DNA from: Phocaeicola vulgatus ATCC 8482
GTDB lineage: Bacteria; Bacteroidota; Bacteroidia; Bacteroidales; Bacteroidaceae
Assembly (NCBI RefSeq): GCF_000012825.1
Contig: NC_009614.1
Location: forward strand, 1,860,001-1,924,000
Direction: 5' to 3'
Length of the DNA stretch: 64,000 nucleotides
In this document: positions 20,666-29,734 of the stretch, piece by piece
Layout of the letters: each line of letters begins with the position of its first letter
Position numbering within the stretch: the stretch's first letter is position 1
Program-made: the position numbers and the translations under genes
The notes under the pieces: model-generated
Database searches by the model: none
What the model saw: only the letters and a program-made list of their open reading frames with translations
Told to the model about the DNA's origin: nothing

Positions 20666-21484
20666 ATGACTGACGACTCTATATTTTTAATCGACATAGA
20701 AAAGATATTGAAAACGAAAGCCGGGAAAAAATATAAATATATTCCCCGTTTTGTCGTTTCGTACCTGAAGCATATCGTGCATCAGGATGAACTGAATGTC
20801 TTTTTAAAAGACTCCAAAAATAAAGTCGGAGTTGACTTTCTGGAAGCTTGTATGGAGTTCCTGGATGCAAAAGTGGAGATAAAAGGTTTGGAAAACTTGC
20901 CTGAAAACGGTAAATGCACTTTTGTCAGCAATCACCCGCTGGGGGGACAGGATGGAGTTGCTTTGGGGTATATATTGGGAAAACATTACAATGGTAATGT
21001 ACGCTATTTGGTCAATGATTTGTTGATGAATTTGCATGGTTTGGCTCCTTTATGTATTCCTATCAATAAAACAGGCTCGCAATCCAGGGATTTCCCGAAG
21101 ATGGTAGAGGCAGGGTTTGCCTCGGATAATCATATCATTATGTTTCCTGCGGGGTTATGTTCCCGTAGACAGGGTGGGGAAATCAAGGATTTGGAATGGA
21201 AAAAGACATTTGTCACTAAAAGTATTGAAACGCATCGTGATGTGGTACCTTTGCACTTTGAGGGCCGGAACTCAGACTTTTTTTATAATTTGGCAAATAT
21301 ATGTAAGGCACTTGGCATTAAGTTTAATATTGCTATGCTTTACTTGGCAGATGAAATGTTGAAAAATCGTCATAAAACCTTTACCTTGACCATTGGAAAA
21401 CCCATTCCTTGGCAAACTTTCGACAAGACAAAGACCCCGGCTCAGTGGGCGCAGTTTGTAAAAGATGTAGTCTACAAGCTATAA
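20666..21484 (+). CDS. Acyltransferase, GlsA-like O-acyltransferase of glycine lipid synthesis
   Basis: Member of the PlsC/hemolysin-like acyltransferase superfamily. The conserved block NHPLGGQDG provides the catalytic His/Asp, followed by the substrate-side motif FPAGLCSRRQGG. By homology with the Bacteroides pair GlsA/GlsB it should transfer a second acyl chain onto an N-acylated glycine. I use ATG 20666 (MTDDSIFLIDIEKIL) because the promoter -7 box ends 1 nt before the upstream ATG at 20645. 272 residues. The partner N-acyltransferase follows after 23 bp. The literature symbol glsA clashes with glutaminase glsA, so it is left out. Confidence 0.75.
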   Translation: MTDDSIFLIDIEKILKTKAGKKYKYIPRFVVSYLKHIVHQDELNVFLKDSKNKVGVDFLEACMEFLDAKVEIKGLENLPENGKCTFVSNHPLGGQDGVALGYILGKHYNGNVRYLVNDLLMNLHGLAPLCIPINKTGSQSRDFPKMVEAGFASDNHIIMFPAGLCSRRQGGEIKDLEWKKTFVTKSIETHRDVVPLHFEGRNSDFFYNLANICKALGIKFNIAMLYLADEMLKNRHKTFTLTIGKPIPWQTFDKTKTPAQWAQFVKDVVYKL

Positions 21485-21507
21485 TAGACAAAAGAGAGAA
21501 AAAAGAT

Positions 21508-22488
21508 ATGGAAGAAATTATTGCACCGATTAGCAAAGAGATTCTGAAGGCGGAACTTTCCGAGGATAAACGCCTGAGGTTTACGAATAAAAGTCATAAT
21601 GAAATTTACGTCATAACGTATCAGGATTCACCCAATGTGATGAAGGAGATTGGCCGGTTGAGAGAAATAGCCTTTCGTGCTGCAGGTGGCGGAACAGGAA
21701 AGGCGATGGATATCGATGAATATGACGTGATGGAAAATCCATATAAGCAATTAGTTGTATGGAATCCTGAAGCGGAGGAGATTTTGGGAGGTTATCGTTA
21801 TCTTTTGGGGGATGAGGTGCAATTTGATGAACATGGGAAGCCTGTGCTGGCTACTGCTCACATGTTTAATTTCTCGGAAGTTTTTTTGAAAGAATATTTG
21901 CCTTACACGGTGGAGTTGGGACGCTCATTTGTTACATTGGAATATCAGTCAACCCGTGCCGGTTCCAAGGGATTGTTTGCTTTGGATAATTTGTGGGATG
22001 GTTTGGGCGCATTAACCGTGATTAAGCCTAATGTGAAATATTTTTTTGGTAAGATGACTATGTATCCTAGTTATCATCGTCAGGGGCGTGACATGATATT
22101 ATACTTCCTGAATAAACATTTCGGTGATAAAGATAAATTGATAACTCCGATGAAACCGCTGGAAATAGAAACAGATAAGAAAATGTTGGAAAATCTTTTC
22201 TGTTATGATTCCTTTAAAGAAGATTACAAGATCTTGAATACGGAAGTGCGTAAGCTGGGGTATAATATTCCTCCTTTGGTCAATGCATATATGAGTCTGT
22301 CTCCTACAATGCGTATGTTTGGAACAGCGATTAATTATGGATTCGGAGATGTGGAGGAAACCGGAATTCTGATTGCAGTCAATGAAATTCTGGAAGACAA
22401 ACGGGTACGTCATATCGAATCGTTTGTAAAGCAACATCCTGAAGCTATGAAAATAACTTCAGGCGCTCATCCCATACTGACCAAATAA
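21508..22488 (+). CDS. glsB: GNAT-type N-acyltransferase, GlsB-like (glycine lipid synthesis)
   Basis: OlsB-like/hemolysin-type acyltransferase fold (Acetyltransf_5), seen in GRLREIAFRAAGGGTG, MDIDEYDVMENPYKQLVVW and the region VELGRSFVTLEYQ. In B. thetaiotaomicron such a protein makes N-acyl glycine, the first step to glycine lipids; assignment here is by family and by pairing with the O-acyltransferase upstream. The start is ATG 21508 after an AAAAGAGAGAAAAAAG purine-rich stretch; the open frame back to 21409 overlaps the previous gene. 326 residues. A terminator hairpin follows. Confidence 0.75.
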   Translation: MEEIIAPISKEILKAELSEDKRLRFTNKSHNEIYVITYQDSPNVMKEIGRLREIAFRAAGGGTGKAMDIDEYDVMENPYKQLVVWNPEAEEILGGYRYLLGDEVQFDEHGKPVLATAHMFNFSEVFLKEYLPYTVELGRSFVTLEYQSTRAGSKGLFALDNLWDGLGALTVIKPNVKYFFGKMTMYPSYHRQGRDMILYFLNKHFGDKDKLITPMKPLEIETDKKMLENLFCYDSFKEDYKILNTEVRKLGYNIPPLVNAYMSLSPTMRMFGTAINYGFGDVEETGILIAVNEILEDKRVRHIESFVKQHPEAMKITSGAHPILTK

Positions 22489-22512
22489 TCGGACTAATAG
22501 TAGTATTTGGGG

Positions 22513-22576
22513 AAACATTGTCAGGTGCAGATAAAATTTACAGGGTTCATCTTGCTCGCATCTGACAATGTTTTTA
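22513..22576 (+). terminator. Terminator after the acyltransferase pair
   Basis: 16-bp stem with one G:T pair (22513-22528 with 22558-22573) and a following T run on the plus strand. It lies between convergent genes. Confidence 0.7.
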
Positions 22577-23908
22577 TTATACTGCCGGCAGACTGTTGCC
22601 TTTGATTTTCCGGTAGAGGTCGAGCGCATATACGTCTGTCATGCCCGATATGTAATCCAGCACGGCTTGAATTTTTCCATATAAAGTAGGTGCGTTGACA
22701 TTGTACTGTCCGGATATGCGGTTGATAAGTAGTTGTGAATACGCTTTTTCCGGAGAGCACACTGCATTAATCATCAGGTCAATCAAGGTACTGATAACCC
22801 TGAATCCTGCCAATTCTATGTCCAGCACATCGCTGGAACGATATATTCTTTGAAAGGCAATTGCAGAACAATTGTCATAGGCCTCTTTCAATGGACTGCA
22901 AATGTGCATTATCAGGGTGCCTTCAAATTCCCCGGTCAATATCTTTTCTTCATTTTCAGTGAATACTCGTGTGCATTCCTTTATCAGTGCGCCTATGACC
23001 GAAGAACGTAAATAAGCTATCTGTTCATTGACGTCTGTTACAATCCGGCAAACTTCTTCAATGCGTTTTCTTCTTTTCTCATCAAAGAACTGCATATACA
23101 GTCCTTTGGTTTCATCATGTGTCAGAAGTTTTAATTTATGTGCGTCTTCTATGTCCATCATCTGATAACAAATATCATCTGCGGCTTCTACCAGGTAGAC
23201 CAACGGATGGCGTGCGTAGCGTAAAGGCTCATCCGGTTTGCTGAGCCGGATAATCCCTAATTCTCCGGCTATTTTCTGATAATCAGCCTCTTCGCTTAAG
23301 AAGAAGCCGAATTTTGATTTCTTTCCTGCCAATTGTGAGGAAAAAGGGTATTTTACGATGGACGCCAGTGTGGAGTAGGTCATCACGAACCCTCCTTTCC
23401 GTCTTCCTTCAAACTGGTGGGTGAGGATTCGGAATGCATTGGCATTTCCTTCGAAGTGGGTTAAATCATCCCATTCCATCGGTGAAAGTTCTTTTTTCAA
23501 TGCCATTCCTTGTCCTTCCGAGAAGTAAGTTGAAATGGCTTTTTCTCCCGAATGACCGAAAGGAGGATTTCCCAGATCGTGTGCCAGACATGCGGATGAA
23601 ACGATGGAACCTATTTCCGATATATGGGAGTCGGCCAAGGCTGGGTGCTTCTTCAGAAGCTGGCTGGCGACATCGTTTCCTAAAGAACGCCCCACACAAG
23701 AAACCTCAAGGCTGTGAGTCAACCGGTTGTGTACAAATACGCTACCCGGTAAAGGAAATACTTGAGTTTTGTTTTGCAAACGACGGAAAGGTGCTGAGAA
23801 GATGAGACGGTCATAATCGCGTTGGAATTCGGTACGGTCATCTTTACGGGCCTCGTGTAGTTCTTCCATGCCGAAGCGTTTATTTGATATTAATTGTTTC
23901 CAGTTCAT
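22577..23908 (-). CDS. dgt: dGTPase, deoxyguanosinetriphosphate triphosphohydrolase
   Basis: HD-domain enzyme that hydrolyses dGTP to deoxyguanosine and triphosphate. Motifs: RRLQNKTQVFPLPGSVFVHN, RLTHSLEVSCVGR (first His), and the HD pair CLAHDLGNPPFGHSGE at about residue 110. The 443 residues fit the family. Divergent from dut, the other dNTP-pool enzyme here, over a 220-bp gap. A TACTTTTG -7 box sits about 24 bp upstream. Confidence 0.9.
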   Translation of the reverse strand: MNWKQLISNKRFGMEELHEARKDDRTEFQRDYDRLIFSAPFRRLQNKTQVFPLPGSVFVHNRLTHSLEVSCVGRSLGNDVASQLLKKHPALADSHISEIGSIVSSACLAHDLGNPPFGHSGEKAISTYFSEGQGMALKKELSPMEWDDLTHFEGNANAFRILTHQFEGRRKGGFVMTYSTLASIVKYPFSSQLAGKKSKFGFFLSEEADYQKIAGELGIIRLSKPDEPLRYARHPLVYLVEAADDICYQMMDIEDAHKLKLLTHDETKGLYMQFFDEKRRKRIEEVCRIVTDVNEQIAYLRSSVIGALIKECTRVFTENEEKILTGEFEGTLIMHICSPLKEAYDNCSAIAFQRIYRSSDVLDIELAGFRVISTLIDLMINAVCSPEKAYSQLLINRISGQYNVNAPTLYGKIQAVLDYISGMTDVYALDLYRKIKGNSLPAV

Positions 23909-23931
23909 AATTCAGGCTTTATCTGTTTGCA

Positions 23932-23939
23932 AAAGTAAG
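23932..23939 (-). promoter_or_regulatory. -7 promoter box of dgt
   Basis: TACTTTTG on the minus strand, 24 bp before the dgt start codon. The -33 element is not clear. Confidence 0.5.
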
Positions 23940-24130
23940 AAACTTCCGTTTAAAAAACTGTAAACGCTTAGATAAATCCATCTAAATGTGTAAATTCGCA
24001 CCTTATTAATCATGTGGCAATGTGTTGATTCGTCAATATGCCAATGGGCTGTATCATGTCTGGACTGTGTTTGTTGTCTGCAAATTATTAGCACATTGCC
24101 ATATAAGCATATTGATAAATTATTAAAATT

Positions 24131-24565
24131 ATGAAAATACAGGTAATCAATAAATCAAAACATGCTTTACCCGAGTATGCTACCGGGCAATCGGCAGGGA
24201 TGGATATCCGTGCTAATCTTGACGAACCGATTGTGCTGAAACCCTTGCAACGTTGTTTGGTTCCTACGGGACTTTATATCGCATTGCCTGAAGGTTTTGA
24301 AGCGCAAATCCGTCCACGTAGCGGGCTGGCTATTAAGAAAGGCATCGGAGTCCTGAATTCTCCGGGCACAATTGATGCCGATTATCGTGGTGAAATTTGT
24401 ATTATCCTGGTCAATTTGTCATCTGAGGATTTTATGATAGAAGATGGGGAGCGCATTGCGCAAATGGTTGTAGCCCGTCACGAACATGCCGAATGGCAGG
24501 AAGTGGAGGTGCTGGACGAAACGGAACGTGGTGCAGGTGGCTTTGGACATACCGGAAAAAAGTAA
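24131..24565 (+). CDS. dut: dUTP diphosphatase
   Basis: Trimeric dUTPase that keeps uracil out of DNA and supplies dUMP. All five motifs are recognisable: [39 protein letters not shown] and the C-terminal [11 protein letters not shown]. 144 residues, normal length. It begins a plus-strand run: the TPR lipoprotein gene follows after 9 bp. Confidence 0.97.
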   Translation: MKIQVINKSKHALPEYATGQSAGMDIRANLDEPIVLKPLQRCLVPTGLYIALPEGFEAQIRPRSGLAIKKGIGVLNSPGTIDADYRGEICIILVNLSSEDFMIEDGERIAQMVVARHEHAEWQEVEVLDETERGAGGFGHTGKK

Positions 24566-24574
24566 AAGGAAACA

Positions 24575-26383
24575 ATGAATAGAAGATTGAAATATGTGCC
24601 CATGCTATGTGTATGTCTGATAGGCATGCTTGTTTCATGCGGTACGGTGAAGAGAGCTTCCGGCTTGTCCGGAAATAAAGCTGTTGTGGAGGAAAAGGAT
24701 CCGCTTACTCCGGAGCAGCGCCGTAAATACGACTATTTCTTTTTGGAAGCGCTTCGGATGAAGGAAAAAGGTGACTTGGATGCGGCTTTCGAAATGTATA
24801 GTCACTGTTTGGACATTTATCCGCAAGGAGCCGCTACTTTGTTCGAAATTTCCCGCTTCCATATGTTTCTCAATCAGCCGGAAAAAGGGGAGGAAGCTTT
24901 GAAGAAGGCAGTGGATGCCGATCCTAAGAGCTTTTGGTATAAGCAAACTTTGGCAGCCTATTATCAAGGTAAGGGAAATTACCCGAAAGCCATTTATGTT
25001 TATGAGGATATGGCGAGCCAGTTCCCCTCACGTCTGGAACCGTTGATGGCTTTGATTGATCTCTATACCCGTACCAAGGACTATCAGCAGGTAGTTAATA
25101 CATTGAACCGCCTTGAAGCCTTGGATGGGAAGTCTGAACAAATCAGCATGGAGAAATTCCGTATGTATCTGGCCATGAACAATGACCAGCAGGCATTTAC
25201 GGAGATTGAGAATTTGGCAAAAGAATATCCATATGACATGCGTTATCTTACCATTTTGGGAGATGTCTATCTGAACAACGGTAAGGAAGAAGAAGCATAC
25301 GAAACTTATCAGAAAGTATTGAAGGAAGAACCGGGCTATGCGCCGGCGTTGCTTTCCATGGCTTCTTATTACGAGAAAAAAGGGCAGGATAGTTTGTATC
25401 AGGTACAGTTGGATACTATTTTGCTGAATGATAATGTGGATAGCGATACAAAGATGAACATTATGCGCCAGCTTATTCTGCGTTCCGAGCAAACGAACAA
25501 GGACAGTACGAAAATAGCAGGCCTGTTTACTTCTATATTGAAGGAAAAACAAGAGAATGCAGATATTGCTATGTTGGCGGCCCAATATCTTCTGACGAAA
25601 AAGATGGATAAAGAGGCAACCCCTGTTTTGCACCAAGTGCTTGAAATTGATCCGGAAAATACGCCGGCACGCTTGCAGCTATTGAGTTTTGCCATTCGTG
25701 AGCAGAATATGGATGAAGTAATCAAATTGTGTGCTCCTGCTTTAGAATATACTCCGGATGTATTGGAATTCTATTATTATATGGGATTGGCCTATCATCA
25801 GAAAGAGAAAACAGACGAGGCATTGGAGGTTTTTAAAAAAGGAGTGAATCAAGTAACAGATAAAAGCAATAAGGATATCGTTTCTGATTTCTATGCCATT
25901 ATGGGGGATCTTTATCATATAAAGAAGATGAATGTGGAGGCATATGCCGCATACGATTCCGCTTTGGTTTATAAGGAAAACAATATAGGGGCCTTGAATA
26001 ATTATGCCTATTACCTGTCTGTAGAGCGTAAAAACCTGGATAAAGCGGAAGAAATGAGTTATCGTACCGTAAAGGCCGAACCTACCAATGGTACGTATCT
26101 GGATACCTATGCCTGGATACTTTTTGAGAAAGGTAAATATGTAGAAGCAAAAATTTACATTGACCAGGCTATGCAGAATGATGGAAGTAAAAGTTCCGTT
26201 GTTGTAGAGCATTGTGGAGATATTTACTATATGAATGGAGATCGTGAAAAGGCTTTGGAATATTGGCAACAAGCGGAAAAATTATCCAAGGAGCCTCCTC
26301 AAGAAGGTAGTGAAGAACGTAGTGAAAAGGAATTGAACTTATTGAGAAAGAAAATTGTACAAAAGAAATACTTTGCAGAATGA
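24575..26383 (+). CDS. TPR-repeat lipoprotein
   Basis: 602-residue protein with a lipoprotein signal peptide (MLCVCLIGMLVSCG, lipobox LVSC at about residues 20-23), so it is likely anchored in the outer membrane. The rest is a string of about a dozen TPR helices, for example GDLDAAFEMYSHCLDIYPQ and NKDIVSDFYAIMGDLYHI. It sits in one operon with DUF4292 and EnvC-like genes, all envelope proteins. The substrate is unknown; a scaffold or assembly role is a guess from TPR content. It overlaps the next gene by 4 bp. Confidence 0.88.
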   Translation: MNRRLKYVPMLCVCLIGMLVSCGTVKRASGLSGNKAVVEEKDPLTPEQRRKYDYFFLEALRMKEKGDLDAAFEMYSHCLDIYPQGAATLFEISRFHMFLNQPEKGEEALKKAVDADPKSFWYKQTLAAYYQGKGNYPKAIYVYEDMASQFPSRLEPLMALIDLYTRTKDYQQVVNTLNRLEALDGKSEQISMEKFRMYLAMNNDQQAFTEIENLAKEYPYDMRYLTILGDVYLNNGKEEEAYETYQKVLKEEPGYAPALLSMASYYEKKGQDSLYQVQLDTILLNDNVDSDTKMNIMRQLILRSEQTNKDSTKIAGLFTSILKEKQENADIAMLAAQYLLTKKMDKEATPVLHQVLEIDPENTPARLQLLSFAIREQNMDEVIKLCAPALEYTPDVLEFYYYMGLAYHQKEKTDEALEVFKKGVNQVTDKSNKDIVSDFYAIMGDLYHIKKMNVEAYAAYDSALVYKENNIGALNNYAYYLSVERKNLDKAEEMSYRTVKAEPTNGTYLDTYAWILFEKGKYVEAKIYIDQAMQNDGSKSSVVVEHCGDIYYMNGDREKALEYWQQAEKLSKEPPQEGSEERSEKELNLLRKKIVQKKYFAE

Positions 26384-27213
26384 TGAAACGTGTCTGTTTT
26401 TATTTGTTTAGCGCTTTGCTGATTATATTTATTTCTTCATGTTCATCTACCCGGAGTATGAAGAAAGGGGTATCTATTGGCAATTTATCCGAGTCGGAAT
26501 ATATGGAAGAGCTGATTAGCCGTTCTCCGGGATGGGATGCAATTACTGCGAAAATGTCATTGGCCGTTGACTTGAACGGTAAAGGACCGACTAAAGTAAA
26601 TGGTACGTTGCGCATGAAACGTGATGAAGTAATCCAGCTTTCTATCGCTCCATTTTTGGGTATTGAAGTGGCACGTGCTGAAATATCTCCGGACGGAGTT
26701 TTAGTGATGGATCGCATGAACAAACGTTATGTACAAGTTCCTTTTGATGAATTGAAGAATCTGGCAAAGGCTGATTTGGATTTTCATACTTTGCAGGCCT
26801 TGTTTATGAATGAAATTTTTCTTCCGGGAAAAAAGGTGCTGACTGTCCGTGATATTTCGTCCTTTGCTGTGCGTCCTGAAAACGAAAATGCATTAATAGA
26901 AGTTAAGAACGGCAAACATTTCGCCTACCGTTTTCGTACCAATACAAATGATGGGCTGCTGAAAGAAAGTCATATCGGCTTGTCCGGTACCCGGTACGGG
27001 ATAAATTGGCGTTATGATAAGTTTCGTCCGTTGGAGCAGAGACAGTTTCCGGGAACTATGACGGTTTCTTTTGAAGGGGCTGCCAAACCGGTTACGGCTG
27101 TATTTGAACTTTCCCGCCTTTCTACCAATAAGGATTGGGAAGCTCATACCGAAGTGCCCGGAAAATACGAAAGAATAGAATTGCAAGATTTGCTAAAACA
27201 GCTTATTAAATAA
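26380..27213 (+). CDS. DUF4292 lipoprotein
   Basis: 277 residues with a lipoprotein signal (FSALLIIFISSCSSTRSMK, Cys at about 21). The body resembles the DUF4292/LolB-like beta fold: AITAKMSLAVDLNGKGPTKVNG, IQLSIAPFLGIEVARAEISP and VLVMDRMNKRYVQVP. LolB-like folds bind lipoproteins or lipids, but function here is not known. Starts by ATGA overlap with the TPR gene and ends 1 bp into the next start, so the three genes are translationally linked. Confidence 0.85.
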   Translation: MMKRVCFYLFSALLIIFISSCSSTRSMKKGVSIGNLSESEYMEELISRSPGWDAITAKMSLAVDLNGKGPTKVNGTLRMKRDEVIQLSIAPFLGIEVARAEISPDGVLVMDRMNKRYVQVPFDELKNLAKADLDFHTLQALFMNEIFLPGKKVLTVRDISSFAVRPENENALIEVKNGKHFAYRFRTNTNDGLLKESHIGLSGTRYGINWRYDKFRPLEQRQFPGTMTVSFEGAAKPVTAVFELSRLSTNKDWEAHTEVPGKYERIELQDLLKQLIK

Positions 27214-28547
27214 TGAAACGTATCTTCTTACTACTCATAGCCTGCTGCTTTTTAAGTACTATTTCAGCGCAAAGTACTCGGAAAATAAGGGAGCTTGAAG
27301 CCAAACGGAAGGAACTTCACCAGCAGATTGCCGAGTCTGAAACTTTGTTGCAATCTACCAAAAAGGATGTGAAAAGCCAGTTGGACAACCTTGCTTTGCT
27401 GACAGGTCAGATTGAGGAGAGAAGAAAATATATCAATACCATAGAGAGTGATGTTCATACATTGACAAGTGAGATCGCTTCTTTACAGAAACAACTGAAT
27501 AAACTTCAGCGTGATTTGAAAGACAAGAAGCGGAAGTATGAAACTTCGGTGCAATACATGTATCGTAACAAGTCTGTTCAAGAGAAATTAATGTTTATTT
27601 TTTCTGCCGAGAATTTGAGTCAGACTTACCGTCGTATGCGTTATGTGCAGGAATATGCAAACTTCCAGCGCCTTCAAGGAATGGAGATAGAACGTAAGCA
27701 GAAGCAAATTGCCGCTAAAAAAAGAGAAGTGGAACAAACTAAGCATGCCAAACAGAATCTTTTAAAACAGGGTGAGGTTGAAAAGGCCAAACTGGAGATT
27801 CAGGAAAAGGAGCGCCAGACTCTTTTGGCGAATTTGCAAAAGAAGCAGAAAGGTATACAAAGCGAGATAAGGAAGAAAAAACGTTCGGCTGAGCAATTGA
27901 ATGCCCAGATTGACCGTTTGATTGAAATTGAAATAGAGAAAGCTAGAAAGCGTGCAGAGGAGGAAGCTCGTAGGAAAGCCGCTGCTGAGGCTGCCGCAAA
28001 GGCGGCAGCAGCTAAGAAAGCGGAGCGTGAAACTACGGGAGGGGCGTCCCGTTCTAAATCTACGGAAAAAAATGAGTCTACAAAGAAGGTCGCTCCGGTG
28101 GAGAAGTTCAGTCTGAATAATGAGGACCGCCAGCTGTCGGGCAGTTTTGAACGTAACCGGGGTATTTTGCCGGTTCCCATTACCGGTCCATACGTGATTG
28201 TCAGCCATTACGGACAGTATGCCGTAGATGGTTTGCGTAATGTGAAACTGGATAATAAAGGGATTGATATCAAGGGCAAACCGGGAGCGCAGGCACGTGC
28301 CGTTTTCAATGGAGAAGTTTCGGCTATTTTCCAGTATAATGGTTTGAACAATATACTGGTGCGTCATGGTAATTACATCTCTGTCTATTGCAACCTTTCT
28401 TCCGTATCGGTTTCTAAAGGCAGCAAAGTCAATACACGTACCGTTCTTGGTACTATCCATACAGATAGTTCGGGTAATACGGTCTTGCATTTTCAACTTC
28501 GTAAGGAAACGGCTAAACTTAATCCGGAATTATGGTTGGGAAGATGA
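27213..28547 (+). CDS. EnvC-like murein hydrolase activator with degenerate LytM domain
   Basis: 444 residues: signal peptide (IFLLLIACCFLSTISAQ), long coiled coil from about residue 22 to 250, an alanine/lysine-rich linker, and a C-terminal peptidase M23 (LytM) domain from about 315. The metal-binding motif HxxxD is replaced by NKGIDI and the HxH by HFQ, so it should not be an active endopeptidase. That is the situation in E. coli EnvC, which activates amidases. Inferred role: periplasmic activator of a cell-separation amidase. Confidence 0.85.
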   Translation: MKRIFLLLIACCFLSTISAQSTRKIRELEAKRKELHQQIAESETLLQSTKKDVKSQLDNLALLTGQIEERRKYINTIESDVHTLTSEIASLQKQLNKLQRDLKDKKRKYETSVQYMYRNKSVQEKLMFIFSAENLSQTYRRMRYVQEYANFQRLQGMEIERKQKQIAAKKREVEQTKHAKQNLLKQGEVEKAKLEIQEKERQTLLANLQKKQKGIQSEIRKKKRSAEQLNAQIDRLIEIEIEKARKRAEEEARRKAAAEAAAKAAAAKKAERETTGGASRSKSTEKNESTKKVAPVEKFSLNNEDRQLSGSFERNRGILPVPITGPYVIVSHYGQYAVDGLRNVKLDNKGIDIKGKPGAQARAVFNGEVSAIFQYNGLNNILVRHGNYISVYCNLSSVSVSKGSKVNTRTVLGTIHTDSSGNTVLHFQLRKETAKLNPELWLGR

Positions 28548-28730
28548 AAAAGATAAGTTCTCTTTCTGTATTTTATTACTTTGCGGTTTCTCGCAGCTTG
28601 TTTGGAAACTGAAGAATTTTCTGTAGTTCCTGTTCCTGAAATTTCTTCCATAATAATTCCTTCTACGGAAAGTATCTGGTCTGTTGCTATAAAGAATGCT
28701 GATCTGGCTGGAGATTGGTTATCTTTTTGA
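28544..28730 (+). pseudogene. Possible decayed small lipoprotein gene
   Basis: An ATG at 28544 overlaps the upstream stop as ATGA, as at the other junctions of this operon, but the frame stops after 22 codons. A shifted frame then gives a lipobox-like LAAC followed by LETEEFSVVPVPEISS and runs open to the TGA at 28728-28730. This looks like a short lipoprotein gene broken by a frameshift near 28574-28590. Weak, as no homologue is recognised. Confidence 0.35.
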
Positions 28731-28875
28731 TATGTAGTACAGGATAACTTTCTGTATAATAGCTTTTAAAGTATAAATATGTATTTGAGGAACAGTTATT
28801 TCCGTTTTAAAACTTGTCTGTTCTTTCAAAGAGAACGAAAAAACATTTATTATTAAAAATAAATCTCCAATTAGT

Positions 28876-28905
28876 TTTGAGTTCAAGTCTAATTGCGTAC
28901 ATTTG
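28876..28905 (+). promoter_or_regulatory. Promoter of the RNA-binding protein gene
   Basis: TTTG (28876-28879), 18-nt spacer, TACATTTG (28898-28905). It predicts an unusually long leader of about 137 nt. Confidence 0.65.
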
Positions 28906-29048
28906 TCCCCTGCATTAAGTATCCTCATAGAAGTACATTAATACTTTTCCAACTTATTCTTTAGTGATGATGGTAGAATCGTTTGTCTCTCTGTAAGATT
29001 CCTAATAGCAAAACGCACTTATTTTTTTATTAAAACATTTATTTTAAA

Positions 29049-29420
29049 ATGAACATTTTTATTGCAGGGCTTAACTATAATATGAGTGAAGCCGAACTTG
29101 GAGAATTATTTGCAGAGTATGGTGAAGTTGTTTCTGTTAAGATTATAATGGACAGAGAGACCGGTCGTTCTAAGGGATATGGTTTTGTTGAAATGGCTGA
29201 TGATGAAGCTGGAGATAAAGCGATTGCAGCTCTTAATGAAGTGGACATGGATGGAAAAACTCTTTCTGTGTCAGTAGCTCGTCCTAGAGAAGAACGTCCG
29301 CGTCGTAGCTATGGCAACAATGGCGGTGGTGGTTATCGTGGCGGTAACAACAGTCGTGGTGGTGGCTATGGTGGTAGTCGCGGAGATAATGGCTATGGCG
29401 GTGGCAGAAACAGATATTGA
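29049..29420 (+). CDS. RRM-domain RNA-binding protein with glycine-rich tail
   Basis: 123 residues. One RNA recognition motif with RNP2 MNIFIAGLNY (1-10) and RNP1 KGYGFVEM (about 40-47), then from about residue 85 an Arg/Gly/Tyr-rich tail (GGGGYRGGNN, GGGYGGSRGD). Proteins of this type in Bacteroides are thought to act as global RNA regulators in a phylum without a recognised Hfq/ProQ system in many members. The low-complexity tail resembles that of cyanobacterial and plant cold-stress RNA-binding proteins. Monocistronic, with a long 5' leader and a terminator. Confidence 0.93.
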   Translation: MNIFIAGLNYNMSEAELGELFAEYGEVVSVKIIMDRETGRSKGYGFVEMADDEAGDKAIAALNEVDMDGKTLSVSVARPREERPRRSYGNNGGGGYRGGNNSRGGGYGGSRGDNGYGGGRNRY

Positions 29421-29445
29421 TCTGTATCTCTATAAAATATAAGGG

Positions 29446-29485
29446 AACCTGTCTTGGACATTTGAAATGCTGAGGCAGGTTTTTA
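29446..29485 (+). terminator. Terminator after the RRM gene
   Basis: 9-bp stem with one wobble pair (29446-29454 with 29473-29481) and a T run. Confidence 0.65.
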
Positions 29486-29734
29486 AGTGCCTGTTCAGGA
29501 TATCTTCAAAAGACTTTGGCTGTCGGTTATTTCTTTTATTTATGGCAAACAGAAGATGTTCCATTGAGGGTAAAAACGGTTATTTATTAAGCATGGTCAA
29601 TAATTTCTACATAAATTCCAGGTACTTCTCTCTTTTATAGAAAGGCTATAAGTATTATGCGTGTTATATTCAACTTCATTCTGGATTATTCCAACAAGAA
29701 AGAAGATGATTGAGTATGGAGAGATACTTGTTTC
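29486..29734. other. Gene-free stretch between convergent genes
   Basis: No ORF, repeat or hairpin that I can support. Confidence 0.4.

Noticed and set aside
24010..24125. Partly complementary words (ggcaatgtg/cacattgcc and caatatgc/gcatattg) upstream of dut
   Set aside because: The pairs are in an order that does not allow one continuous hairpin, and the stretch is A/T-rich; not strong enough to report as a structure.
25028..26272. Two long minus-strand frames opposite the TPR lipoprotein gene
   Set aside because: Shadows of a real gene; Ile/Phe-rich composition follows from the complementary strand.
27762..28496. 244-codon minus-strand frame opposite the EnvC-like gene
   Set aside because: Shadow frame without start signals or recognisable motifs.
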